A DNA stretch of 64,000 nt from Gnetum montanum (lineage: Eukaryota; Streptophyta; Gnetopsida; Gnetales; Gnetaceae), in contig MNCI01003467.1 in assembly GCA_015680685.1 (NCBI GenBank), positions 361,025-425,024 on the forward strand, read 5' to 3'. Positions 1-12,330 of the stretch are shown one piece after another. Position 1 is the first letter of the stretch. Every line of letters starts with the position of its first letter. Under the pieces are notes generated by a model. That model saw nothing but the letters and a program-made list of their open reading frames with translations, had not been told where the DNA came from and did no database searches. A program made the translations under genes and the position numbers.

Positions 1-2060
1 AGTATAATGATGAAGGTGATTTGAATGTCCCTCTATTTACCTTCTGCTCCAAGTACTTGTTGTTACAATCATGATTGCACACCATAATGAGAGTTTTCCC
101 TATGTCCTTGATTGGGAAAGCACTTGATTGGTACTATGCCCTACTTAAATGATCTATATCCTCTCTTGAGGTCCTGATAGTCCAATTTTTTAACCACTTT
201 AATTATAACTTAAAGCCTGACACTATGCTTCACCAATTGATGAAGGTCAAGTAGGAATGCCTTGAACTAGTGTAGAAGTTCATCCAATAGTGATATGGTC
301 TACTAAATGAGATACCATCAAGAGGATGGTCACCAATTTTATTAAATCTAAGCTGTACAAGCTTGACCTGCAATCACTTAGTCAAGCCTTCTCTTAGAAA
401 AAAAACATAGAGGATGCCATAAAGGCTAGTCATAACCCTGCTTAGATGGCATAAGAAAATCAACATACATGAAGACATACAAATAAGGGCAAGAAGAACA
501 ATGTGGCAATAGCAACTATAACCAAAGAAGTCAAAATAACCAACTAAACACTAAGGGCCAACCCACCCAAAGCCCCTGCCAACAACCAAGATAGCCAACC
601 ATTGATCTTTAGAGCCACTACATCAACCATAACTAAACCAAACTTTGAGTAAAAGGATAGGAAGAAATATACCACTTTTCCTCTAAAGCCATCTAAACTC
701 TTGGATCAACTATTAAAGAGTGGAAGGATCTAATGCAAGCATATGTTTTAAGCTACTCATAAAAAACATGAAAGGCTATGTGAGATAGCCTAGGATCCCA
801 CTCGAGCAACCAAGGATGATCCCTAGTTGTCCAAGTATTTCAAACTCAACTACTTCTGCCACTACCATCAATTGCTTGGTCATGACACTAACTTCTACCT
901 CACATTGAAGGATGACCTGCAAAAGATGATAGACATCGATGAGTTAATCCTTAATGCATCTAATCCTATTTGACCATAAAATAAAGTGATGTAAGTGTAC
1001 AAGGATCCATTCAATGTCAATAATAGTACATACATCATATTGGTGTTCAACATTGATGACAATCAAAGACCTATAAGGAAACCATTTATGATTCATATAC
1101 CCCCTCACGATGAAAGGACCTCTTCAACTTCCACTAGCTCAAGACCCACTTTTGTTGTGAGATTGTCATCACAAATGCCTCCAAGGGAGCCTTTCATCAT
1201 TAGGGTGCCCTAATCCACTATAATCCAACCAACCCATATAGCTGAACAACGGCCTCCCATGGTGGCAAATGCTACAACTTCTTCCTCCCACACAACCGAT
1301 AACAACCACAAGGCCTCAACTAAGTAAAGGAAGAAGACTAAGCATAAGATTAATAATAAATATGAAAAGTATGCCAATTTAGGGAAGGAAGTGGACTTTC
1401 CAAAGCTCACTCCTATATCCTTAGTACCCATGACTTCTACAACCCAAGCTACTTTCACAACCAAATCACAAGAGAACCGTAAGAGCTAAGATAAAAAGAA
1501 AATATAGAAAGCCACAACAACCTAAGTATAAAGTTCATATTTTGAGGTGCATGAAGGAAGTACAGCACAACTAGGGCAACAATCCCATGACCAATGATAA
1601 GAACTTCCTTGGTGCAATGGAATAGGTTAGGCAGTCCCTCAAGCAAAAGAACACAACTTTGATTCTTTAAAACCTAATCATGACTTTTACTAGGTACTAG
1701 TAAAGATGTTGAATTTCATTCCCATTAGTGAGGACATCCCCACTAATGAGAAATCCATCCATGCATTGATGATTCCTTCTTAGCTAAGGGAGAAGAAGTC
1801 AACATTGCTAGTGTTTTGTGATAGCAAAATCAAGATCAATCCTTAAAATGGCAAGGTAACTAGGGCTCCTATTTTCATCACAATTTGGGTAGGGTAGTGA
1901 AGAATGATAATGGTGGAAAATGGGATGTAGTATGGGATGAACTCCCTTTCAATATCATCAATGAAGGAAATGGTGAATACAAACTTGTGCAGAATAGGCC
2001 TTACACATTTGCTAATCTTTCAAAGATTAGGAAAAATCTACATAGGTGTTGTACACCTTA
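1..2060 (+). pseudogene. gag: E1 gag remnant, protease lost
   Basis: Broken gag, already inside the retrotransposon gag core at the window edge (ALDWYYALLK, SISSLEVL, then a Q.MKVK.E repeat of the core near 120-300). A gag zinc-finger-like stretch lies at about 850-930 (FCHYHQLLGHDTN), with the last Cys replaced by Tyr. The open segment 995-1213 (starts MYKDPFNVNN) aligns closely to E2 at 55539-55750. The last conserved block (VWDELPFNIINEGNGEYKL) is near 1928-2000. Compared with E2, about 500 bases holding the protease are missing around 1890. Stops such as AAG-TAG where E2 reads AAG-CAA point to cytosine deamination. Confidence 0.75.
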
Positions 2061-2352
2061 ACCCTTTCACTCATTCCATTATGACCATGTAATCATATGT
2101 ACCAATAGCCATGTAAACTAAATTTTCTTTGTTAACTTGTTATGCCTTTTTATATGCTTCATTTTAATCTTTTATGTATGCAACCTAAGGTTTTAATTTT
2201 GTTTACATTTTTACTTATTAAAGCCTTTCTCTTTCTTTATCTTCCTTTTTAGTAGGTTATAAACATCAAAAACCTTACAAAAATTTTAAAACCAAAAAAC
2301 ACATAAAAAAATTTAAAATAGAAAACCACCAAAAATATTAGTTTCCTTACAA
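2061..2352. other. AT-rich linker between E1 gag and minisatellite
   Basis: No reading frame supported. The stretch matches the E2 linker at 57040-57245 in position and general composition and reads as transcribed non-coding sequence of the element. Confidence 0.4.
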
Positions 2353-2508
2353 CATGGACCCTCCATGGCCTAAAACTAGCAAAGCCCATGGCCTTCCAAG
2401 ACCTTAAACTAGCACTGCATTCTGGTAAGACTCTAAACTTACACTATGGCCTGCCATGGCCTTAAATTGGTGATGAATATATGGCTTGCCATGGCCTAAA
2501 AATGGAAA
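2353..2508 (+). repeat. E1 copy of the 29-base minisatellite
   Basis: Degenerate tandem units with core GGCCTAAAACTAGCACTATG-like spacing of about 29 bases. The same array, longer and cleaner, lies at the same place in E2 (57249-57510). Tandem arrays between the coding region and the 3' LTR are a known habit of Tat/Ogre elements. Confidence 0.7.
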
Positions 2509-2854
2509 ACAACCATCATCCTATAGCCATTCATAATCTTATAGTTTAACCATTTTCTACATAACCAACATAGCCATTCTCAACATAGTTATTTACAAAA
2601 TTTATAGCCTTAAAACCTTAAAACTAAAATGTCATCAACAACATATATAGCCAAAACTAAAACCAAAACATAAAATTTAAAACATTTAAATAATACATAG
2701 CCATATTAAAATAATAAACCATAAGTATCAAACTATGTATGATTCAAACAATAAAACAATAAACCATAAGTATCAAACAATACATATGGCCAACATCGAC
2801 CATATAACATCCAACATGAAAACTAAAATGAAATCAACAATAGGTGCTATCACA

Positions 2855-5800
2855 TCAAGCATCTGGTGGTACTAACAGGGCATCCAAAGGAGGAGGTGAT
2901 TAATAATCATCATTTCCATGATCATTGGGACAACCAACATCACTTTATGCCTATGACACAACAACATACAATCAATCAATAACCAATAGACAAAACTATA
3001 ACTTAAACAAATCCAAAATTAAAATTCAAAACATAAAAGCCATCAAACCTATGGGAGGTCTAGCTCTATAAACTCTCAAAGAAGATGTTGACAGTTAACC
3101 CAGAAACGATGGAGAATTTGAACTTCCATCACATTGGCCTAGTCAACATCCCAAAAATTATAGTGATCTAAGAAGTATGGGATTCAAATACTATGAGAGT
3201 GCTTTCAAATAGTTTGTAAGCATTCTCAACCTGAATTCCCTAAATGAACAACTCCATCTTATGTCATTCAAGTGTCTCCTTCTTTAACCACTTCAAGTAT
3301 GCCTCTCAATCGACCTTATACTACCTCTTATGATCTTTTTGTATCCAACCCCACTCTAGAACCCAAGCACTATAATCCTTCTGTTCTTTGACCTTTCAGA
3401 AGACTAGGTTCATCTACATCTACTACTCAACTAGCTCCTTAACAAGGGCCACCTTATTATGGATGATGTGCTAGTAGTGGGCCCACATGATCTCTTTGGT
3501 CCATAAGTTCTTTGAGTTATCCACTTGGGCTTCCACAGAGACCTTATGATCCTCAAGATCCCTGATCCTCTTAGCTTTCCTTCTAATTTCCTTCCTCAAG
3601 ACCATAACTTGCTCCCACAGGGATTTGATGCACCTCTAAAACTTCCATGAAGCTTTTTCACATGAAACTACAAGATTTATGATAGTTTTGTATAAATTCA
3701 AGGAGAGATTTTGAGTGTCAAGAGGAAGCTTAGGCAAAGAGTCCAATTCCATGCCTTAGGCCAAGTCCATGAAACTGATGGCATTTAAAACAACAAAACT
3801 ATAATCATAAACATAATATACAACCTAAGATAGCCATAACATGAAACATAACCATAGAAAAATGACTAAGGCATATTAAAAAATAGTTCTTACCAATTTC
3901 AGGTACAACCTATTGTAACCAATCAATGATGTCCTTGGCCAACCCATGCATGAATTCTATCTTGTCTAGGACCTCTATCCATTGCTTCATGTGAAACATG
4001 GATGTAGAAGCCTTTATTGGTGGCTCAAGAACTACAAAATCATAAAAATAATCAAGAGGCTAGAACAAAACCCAAGCATAAAACCTTAAGCTATGACAAG
4101 TAGAGCTAAGGCATAAGCATACTTAGATCCTCATCCTCATCATGCATGATGATTGAGGGCTCCCTGGACAATGGCTCACCAAACAAGGGATCTAGATCAT
4201 CCATGTTAACATTGGCTAACCCTTCAACCTCATGATGCTATAAGAGTGTATCCTTCACATGCCTTTGTTCTTCTACTACTACTACAGCCACACACCTTTG
4301 CTCCTTAGCAACACATTTATGCTCCTCCTCCACACTCATTTGCTCTTCTTCTATTGTGGCAGCTTAAGTTGTCATCTTCTATTTCTGATTTGCATCCATA
4401 ACCTATTAGACAAGGTTGAATATGTAGCCAAAAGATATATAACATAACATAGCCAAAACATTAAAGATATAGCTAAACTTATCTACAACTGCCTGATGTC
4501 ACTAGTTGAGCCTAAAGAGGATATTCTACTTGGTGGATGGCTATGATGCTGGTGGTGCTTTTTTTTTAAGCTATTTCAACTTGGCCGTAGCTATCCCATC
4601 AACCTAAAAATGCAACTATCAGGTCCTCTTAATGTTCACTAGAATTTTCAAGAGCTCAACCCCCATGCTATCAAGGGGTTCATACCACTTATCATCAAAT
4701 CCTTTGGTGGTAATATACAGCAAGTCTCCAATGTCCTTTGGTGGATTTTAGGCCTATATAGTTGGATAAAGATGCTTTATCCAAGGCCTAGAGAGTTGGT
4801 TTGGATCTTGGTGTATCCATCATCCATTTCTACTCACCACCAACACTCTGTAAATCTCTTTAGATAACCTACAAAAAAATTGCATAATGCATGTGGATTA
4901 TCATAGAGATGTCTTTGTGGAGTTTGAGGATTTTCTCCTTAATGACTATACCCAAGGAAGCATCCCAATTGAAATGAGTACCCTCAATCAAGACCTTCTT
5001 GAAGGTCCATCCTTGTGCAATACTGAATAACTTCTTCTATGACAACAATTTAGGAAAGATGCATGATTGGAACAAAGGATAAGATTCCTTTACTTTAGAA
5101 TTCATGAAGCCATCCAAGGCAAGTTTTGAGTGGTCCTTGTTGGTACCAAACCAATCTTCAACTTCCTCATGATAGTTGGCCTCCTTCACTAGTTTGGTGG
5201 CAACTACCATCCTATCGATGAGAACACCAAACAAGTCATGGAAGGTTTTTCCACTAATGAAAATAACAATAAGTATGCCTCATACTATGGTGCAGAACAC
5301 ATTGGCTCCTACATCAAAGGAGTTGATGATGTTTAGCATTAAGCAAACCAACATGTGCAATGTTTGTTTGGATGTTCTTAGACACCTTCTCCCTCAACCA
5401 CTCTTGTGCCAACCCCACATCACTAAACTTTAGGATGAGAGTATTCGTGGAACATCCAAAAAGGGATATAGTAACATCAAAAGGAGTGGAAGGTCCTACA
5501 AGCTAATGATAATCACCTAGCATTAGTATAGGCATGTTTAGGCCATCGATTAAAACTATAGGACACTTAAGACCCAAATAGCTATAAAGCTTTATGTATA
5601 ACATAAAAAGTCATTCTTATTCTTACCTTTCTTCTTCTTCCTTGGTGAAGCTTGTATAGAGGTTCTAGTGACAATGCCTTTATCTCTAATGGCCTTGGAG
5701 GCCACTCACTGACTTTGTGCTACTTTGGTAGCTACACACTTCCTGTAAATAGGATTGTATGTATTGGTGTATTCATCAAAGTTCCCTCTTAATTATTCAT

Positions 5801-6840
5801 ATACAACAATTCTGATGTTGGAGCCTTTGGTAAACTCATTCAATGCAGTTGTGGCCACTACCAAGACTTGATCATTCTTGATCAAGACTTATTCATTAAC
5901 CCTATCTCTTGCCATGATGCAGCAAGAGCATGAAAAATCATGTTGTTGGCATAGCATGTTATGCCTCCTATTTTGCATAGTTTTTCAATGAGGCATAGAA
6001 AGAAGAGTGTCTCTCTTTCCTTCTCGTTCTCTTTGAAGCACTTTTCTATCTCTAGATAGATAAGTTATGGAAGACTAATAGTGAATTTTTTCCTTAGAGT
6101 AATGCACACATAGGTGAAGAACATTGTTACCTTACTTGGTTTCATCATAAGGTCTAAGTGATAGGTTGTGATTTTAAAATAGGCATGCTCTTTCTTCATG
6201 AGTACATCATACTCCTTATAGTTTACTCCATAGCAATGTTGAACTCATTTCTTTTTGGCCTCAGAGTCTACTTGAATGAAGATCTTCACCAACTTTGCCT
6301 TGATGTCTGGCAAACTAAGGATCTCTACAATGATTTCAACTGAGTAAGAGACAATGATGTCTTGAATTTTTACTAATGCATCTTCTTATCAATTACTCCA
6401 AAATAGGTAGGTCTTTTTCGTATACCATTATTCACTAGTGGAGAGAATGAACCCATAGAAAACCCATGTAGTTGGATGTAGATGTCTTTAAGTGCCAACT
6501 CCAAGAATGGTCCAAAGTTCAATTCTTGGAGAATAGAACTTTAAATCTTCTTGGACCATATCCTCTCTACGTAGACCTCTGTGACCATAACTTTGAGGTT
6601 AGACCTTAGCCTAGGGGCTTCATCCTACCTATACTAGCCTATTTTTGCTGTGGAAATATGTTGGGACAAATTCCACTTCAAGCTCCTTCTAAAGAGGTAT
6701 TGTCACATGGGTTGCTTTGGCCACTTGCTCTTGGGGCTATTGTGGTTGTTGTTGGTCTCTTCATTCTTTTGGTCACTTTTTCCTAGGCTAGGAAGGTCCT
6801 CCCACTTGTGGTCCTCTCTTTGTACCATTTTCAATGACAA
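2855..6840 (-). pseudogene. E1 antisense spliced gene (aORF) with ORF-X-like domain
   Basis: Multi-exon gene on the strand opposite gag. From high to low coordinates: an N-terminal half (about 5940-6620) that aligns to ORF-X of B and C, including LNFGPF, YSVEIIVEILSLPDI, AYFKITTYH and CLIEKLCKIGG; a middle part (about 4500-5900) including VLVVATTALNEF and the open piece 5037-5234; a coiled-coil C-terminal part (about 3060-3760, e.g. LRKEIRRKAKRIRDLEDHK); and a last exon ending with a stop at 2855. Introns: 5626 to 5496, 4122 to 4032, 3893 to about 3784 (acceptor AG now AA) and 3048 to 2951, all at the positions used in E2. Several in-frame stops and at least one frameshift near 6390 make it a pseudogene. 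Function unknown. Confidence 0.7.
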
Positions 6841-6841
6841 A

Positions 6842-7698
6842 TGATGAGAGACAAGGTACCCCTATGCCCAACCATACAAATCACAAGCATTCATAAATGA
6901 TCTAGTCAAATTTTGTAGACCTTAAGTTCCTAAGTATACTAGTTCCAAGACATGAAATCTAATCATGATAATTTTTTTCTTCTTAACTACACTTGTGGAG
7001 CTTAATTGTATGGTTAAGTGTAATTGAGGTACATGATTTTTATTATTTTGTATTTTATTTGTCTATGATTAAGAAAAATTTGAAACTTAATTTATGAACC
7101 AATTTAACTAATCAATAACTAACTATCCTAACATAAGTATCCAATCCCACTTTCTATGCACATCTTGAACATATATAACACTACAGGGTTACCAAATGTT
7201 TAGCATTGCTGGGATTACCAAGAGTCATACGCATGCTTGAAGCAGTTGTACTTATGTGCTTAATTAATTCTATTTAATCAAACTAGCCTACTTTAGCTTA
7301 ATTACTTGGCAATATTAAATGGAATTACATAAAACATTAATTTCATAAGTAAAATATTTAAACTAGCCAAGGTACTACCAGGTTTGATAAGAAAGCTCGT
7401 CTTTATTATCATACAACCTACCATGCTTAGGTACAATAGTGTTCAAATAAATAATTGTACACTCAATAACTCTTGCTATGGGTGCTTTGGAAAATATTCT
7501 AAATTTGGGAAAAAGAAACTGTAAGAGCTCTAATATGCTATGAAAAAATATATATGGAAACTATGTGCTCAAGCACTATATTTATAGGTTGACACATACC
7601 GTATAATATTGGATATCTAACATCACATCTTGGGGCCCAATATCAAATACCTAACATCGTGGCTCTAATATTGGAGCCCTAAAAAATATGATTCATCA
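6842..7698 (-). repeat. Element A 3' LTR
   Basis: 857 bases, direct repeat of 15971-16774. Near its U3 end (7600-7690) it has several copies of a TATC/GATA-rich motif (ggatatct, caatatca, taatattgg), followed on the minus strand by a TATA box in CCTATAAATATAG near 7589, a plausible promoter. Confidence 0.93.
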
Positions 7699-7716
7699 TA
7701 CCCCAATGACTAAATG
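7699..7716 (-). promoter_or_regulatory. Element A polypurine tract
   Basis: Minus-strand TTTAGTCATTGGGGTA directly abuts the TGATGA start of the 3' LTR. B (26363-26373) and C (46871-46889) have the equivalent box, so this is the plus-strand primer site. Confidence 0.8.
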
Positions 7717-9630
7717 AAAACTTGTCCTCAAGTGAACAAGAAGAGGGACAAGTTCCTTACAAAATATTAGGAAAGTATGAGATTATTGACTAACATGTAA
7801 CTAACTTAGACTAAACAGATAGACTCTAAGTGTTCAAGTTTATGGATTTATAATTACTATTATTTTTGTAAAATTTGGTGTTCATGACAATAGAATTGAA
7901 CACCTTGGATAAAATAAACATCCAACTCCTCCAGCAAGGTCCTCATTGCATGGTGTTTCTACTTATCCTTTGGTGAAGATTATCCCACTTCTAGTCTATG
8001 CTTCCCACTGCAATCACAACAGAATCACAAATTAGTGTAAAATGTGTAACATATAGCTTTTAATTACCTTGTCTTATTAGTGATTACACTTGGCAAGGTT
8101 GTGATTATGGTGGATTGATTCTATTGATAGTGTTAGCAAGAAGACTGAAAAATATGGTGAAATAGATAAGCAGTCCATTAAATTCTAAAAAGATCAAATG
8201 CAATGAAGTATTTGAAGAGGGTTTAAGAATTCACAATAATAAAAAGAGGATTTCACTAAAAAATGTTGTCAAGATGCACATAATTGGATGACATTGATTA
8301 AGCAAGCAAAAGGATTTGATTATGAGGATGTCTAAGAATAAAGAACTTAACTAACCCAACCAAAAGGTATGCAAGTAGATCCTCCCCAAAGTAGGCACAT
8401 GTCCTTTATTGCCCTTGCATAACTTCAAACTAAGAAATCCATGGACCCCATGGATGATTAATGATTATGAAAAGTTAAGTACAAAAATCCAAAAAAAACT
8501 ACCTAAGAATTTTGACACATCAAACCAAGACATCAAACAAGAACATGAAACTAATAGTGAGGTGAGACATGAAAAGCACAAATGAATAAGAGTGTGTGGA
8601 ATAGAGTTCCTAATTAAGGTCACATGAAGTCCCTTGTGAATTTTGTGGTTAAATGACTTGATAAAATCCATCTTTAGTCCATACCAAAACCAACCACATT
8701 TAGTGGCATCACATCATCACTCTAAGAGTAGTCCAGCCCCCTAAGGCATAAGAGTGCTCACACAGAACAATCATTATTCCTTATTGAAGAAGAAAAGAGA
8801 AGTAGAAAGTGAGAAAGGGCCTTAATTAGAGGGGACCTTCAAGCATGGGTAACATGTCTTTCTCATCCTATAACTAGTGCTTGTAGCCCATTTATTTTGT
8901 CTAAGGTGTATGCTTTGAATTTTGGTCATTTGTTTTTTTTTTTTTGAATGGGAACCACACCATGCAAAGACTTATTCAACCTCCTATTATTGGTCAACAT
9001 AGAATGGTAAGAAATCCATGAAAAAACATATGCACCCAAGTAAGAAAAAAAGCACAAATATCACTAAATTCCCTTAAAGTCACACCCTATTCAAACCTTT
9101 GAATCCTTTCCAAATTAGGAAACTACCAAGGTAACAAGTTCATTAAAGTTTTACTAATGAAAAAGAGATCTCACATTTCTAGAATAAGGAAAATCATAGA
9201 TTTTGTGGATGGGTGGATAATGTGGACTTACTACCTATTTCATCAAAAAGAAACCATGTACTAGTTATTAGTAACAAAATTCAAAACTAGGATCTAGACA
9301 CCAATAATTAAATAACTAGATAGCACATGCTCACATCAACAAACCACACTATACCCAGTTGGAAAAAAGACATGTTATTATGAAAACACAATAAGAAAAT
9401 CACATCCAAATAAAGGAAAATATACAAGAAATTTTAAAATATTTAAGAAAAATAAAATGTACTAATGACGTTATAGAATAAAAATTGAAAAAAAATTAAT
9501 AATGTACAAACAAAAAGCTATAAGATAAAGAATGTGTAAAACAAAAAGTTGTAAGAATAACAAGGTGTAAAAAAAACATATAAAAAAGACAAAAAACTAA
9601 GGAGATACTTATATAGTTAGCATAGATGGC
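7717..9630 (-). other. Element A 3' spacer, non-coding
   Basis: No convincing protein. The block at about 8365-8700 (minus strand, around the words for tcctccccaaag and tcacatgaag) recurs at 17550-17870, at 30258-30340 in B and, in the other orientation, at 36830-36900 in C, so it is a conserved non-coding module of the A/B/C family. A run of A-rich sequence lies at 9360-9600. Confidence 0.7.
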
Positions 9631-9652
9631 CATCTCCCCCATGACTAAGTTG
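9631..9652 (-). promoter_or_regulatory. Internal PPT-like box in element A
   Basis: Minus strand reads AACTTAGTCATGGGGGAGA, nearly the same as the terminal PPT, at the end of pol. Comparable boxes lie at the end of gag/pol in B (31252-31270) and C (35624-35642). It could be a central polypurine tract or a fossil duplicate. Confidence 0.55.
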
Positions 9653-9659
9653 AAAGGAG

Positions 9660-11100
9660 GAGATCCAAAGATTGAGTAGGGTTATCAATTTAATGAGGCA
9701 TTTGTTGCATTAGCTAGCTTAGGCTTGTAAAAAGGTTTGACTTGTTGTATGTTGATTAGTTGTTTCTTATTTGGGCTCTCAGGTTTGTAGATCATCATGT
9801 CCCTAGAAGGAAAAGTTTCATAAATGATATAAGGTCCCTTCCACAATGTTTTGAACTTCATTCGTTAAGGTACGTGTGTGGGGTTCTAGTAGAAGACCTT
9901 ATCTCTTAGTTGAAATTTGATTTTTGTAATTTTAAGGTCATGGAATTATTTGTTGAATGCCTTATGAAACTTATTAGATGATAAGTCCACCAATTAGTTT
10001 CTATCTAGTAAGTTAAGATTCATGAATCTTTCTTTTTGTGCTAGACTTAAGTCAAGGTCAAGGTTACAAGCTATTGAAAGTGTACAAAGCTCGAATTGAA
10101 TAGGAAGTGTTGGTAATTTTCCATACACAAGCTCATATGGATAATAGCCTATAGGGATTTTTCATGCTAAGCAGTAGGCCCAAAGGGCATTGTTGATTTT
10201 TCTGCTCAAATATCTCCTATATTTGCTACCATGTTCTCGTTAGGATTTTTGTGATTTCCCTATTTGTAACCTCAACTTGACCATTAGCTTGGGGGTGGTA
10301 GGTTGTTGTTAGTTTATGTTCAACCCCTACGAGTTGCATAATTTTTTGAAAGGTAGTGCCTGTAAAGTGGGTTCCATTATCAAAAATTAATGCACACAAC
10401 ACACCAAACCTATTTACAACATTCTATTGTATAAACTAAGCAACAGTAGAAGATGTACAGTCGATGATGACTATTGCTTCTACCCATTTCATATAATAGA
10501 CAACAACAACTATGATGTATGTCTTTCCATTTAACATGGGCATGATAGAAGCAATGAAATTAATATCCCATATGTTGAAGGATTCCGGTGGTTGGATCCA
10601 CTATTGAGGTCCCCTCATTCGAGAAGTCATTCCACCATCTTGTTGGTAGCATTCACAATAGTGGATAAATTGGTGAGCATTCCTGAATATTTTTGGCTAA
10701 TAATACCATGCCATTAGGACTTTATTGGCCATCTATCTCATAGCATAGTGGATTGCACAATGACCCTCATGATTATCTTGGAGAACGTGCAATTGATCAA
10801 CATCAGGGACATACCACTGAACTAGGCCATCTACACACACCTTGTAGAGGTATTCATTAATCTCCATGAAGCATTTTACTTGGTGAAGAAACTATTGTTT
10901 CTTCATTGGTCCAACCCTTCTGACATCCCTTAAGTGAGAAGGTAGGTAAGAATGCCATTCTACCATTTAGGTTCAATGAGCAATTGTTCAATTCTTACCC
11001 TGACAACAAGGAATTCGTCAAGAAATAGATTAGATAGTGGGATTTCCTTCTCTTTATTCTCTCATCACAACCAATACAATTGGTCAATAACCACATTCTC
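9660..11100 (-). pseudogene. Element A integrase
   Basis: Gypsy integrase remnant. The core reads WDINFIASIMP (the first catalytic Asp of the usual IDFMGP is Asn here), YIIVVVVYYMKWVEAI, then FDNGTHFTG with the second Asp kept, then HPQANGQVEVTNREI with the catalytic Glu kept. Several stops and shifts follow. The C-terminal part fades toward the PPT-like box at 9631. Confidence 0.85.
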
Positions 11101-11129
11101 AATTCCCTTTCAATCTACCATTGTAACAT

Positions 11130-12330
11130 CAAGTTCCTGTAAGATCATCAACCACCATATGACATAGGGCCTCACTGTTGACTTGTTCATTAAGAAGAAA
11201 ATGGCACTATGGTTTGTGTGCATAAACACTTTGTATCCAAGCACATAATGCCTAAACATTTCTAGCATAAACACCACTAAAATTAATTTTTTTAGTGGTA
11301 GTGTAGTTCAATTGTGCGTCCACAATGCTTCAGCTTGCACAATGGATGTAATATGGATGTTTCTTATCATCTAGCTACATAAGCAAAGTTCCCAAGGTGT
11401 AGTTTGATGCATCTATCATAACATGAAATGGTCTAGACTAGTTAGATGCCTATAGAATTAGAGTTTCTAAAAGTTTCTCTTTTAATTGTTGGATTTTTTT
11501 TTCACATTCCTTGGTCTAGACAAATGGAGCATCTCCCTTTATTAGCTCAACCAAAAATTTTATAATCTTAGAGAAATTCACTATGAATCTTCAGTAGTAC
11601 CTAGTGTGTCTAAGGAATGATTAGAAATCTTTTATAGTTTCCAATTGGTAGCTAATTCCTTGGATGATCCTTATCTTTTTAGGATCAATCTCAATTCCTA
11701 CTTGTGAGATTCAGTGCCCCAACACAATGCCTTCTTGGATCATGAGATGGCTCTTTTGCCAATTAAGCCACAAATTTATTTCCACACATCTTTTTAGTAC
11801 TTGCTCAAGGTGGTCCAAAGCTTGCTTGAATCTAGCACCATAAGTGGAAAAGTCATCCATAAAGATTTCTACTCCACTACTGATTTGCTACTGAAAGATG
11901 CTTAACACCAAGTGTTGGAATATAGCAAGGGCACTACATAGACCAAAAGGCATCTTATGATATGAAAAGGTCCCTTAGGGACTCATGAATGTTATTTTGG
12001 CTTAGTCCTTTGGAATGATCTAGATTTGGTTATAGCCACTATAACCATCTAGAATACTATAATCGCAATGCCTAGATATGATGTCTAACACTTGATCAAA
12101 AAATGACAACAAAAAATGGTCCTTGAATGTTGCCATATTCAACAGCCAAAAATAAATGCAAACCTGCCACTTAACACCTTTCTTTAGCATAATCATGAAT
12201 GGAATAACCCACTTACTATCTATAATGGGATAGACAAACACTACCTTGAGGAGTTGTTCTATTTCCTCCTTGACAATCTACCTCAATTTGGGGTTCAATC
12301 ACCTCTGTGGCTATCATTTTAACTTCATGG
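11130..12330 (-). pseudogene. Element A reverse transcriptase and RNase H
   Basis: The RT has YPIIDSKWVIPF and DGYSGYNQI in the open piece 12020-12241, and an intact catalytic box FMDDFSTYG at 11837-11863. Then come LNWQKSHLMIQEGIVLGH and a fading RNase H region. These motifs are the Athila/Tat version of gypsy RT. In-frame stops and shifts break it. Confidence 0.9.

Larger units (their letters stand above)
1..6841 (+). mobile_element. E1: Tat/Ogre-like Ty3/gypsy element, left end cut by the window, pol-less
   Basis: Fragment of a gypsy element whose order (gag on +, 29-base minisatellite, long gene on -) is repeated in a second copy at 53431-62812 (E2). The gag C-terminus has the yH...GHdT...LK signature of Tat/Ogre gag. 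No reverse transcriptase or integrase lies between gag and the antisense gene, so the element is non-autonomous. Its right side is interrupted at 6841/6842 by element A; what follows A at 16775 does not clearly resume E1. Neither LTR was found. Family placement is from motif recognition, not a search. Confidence 0.7.
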
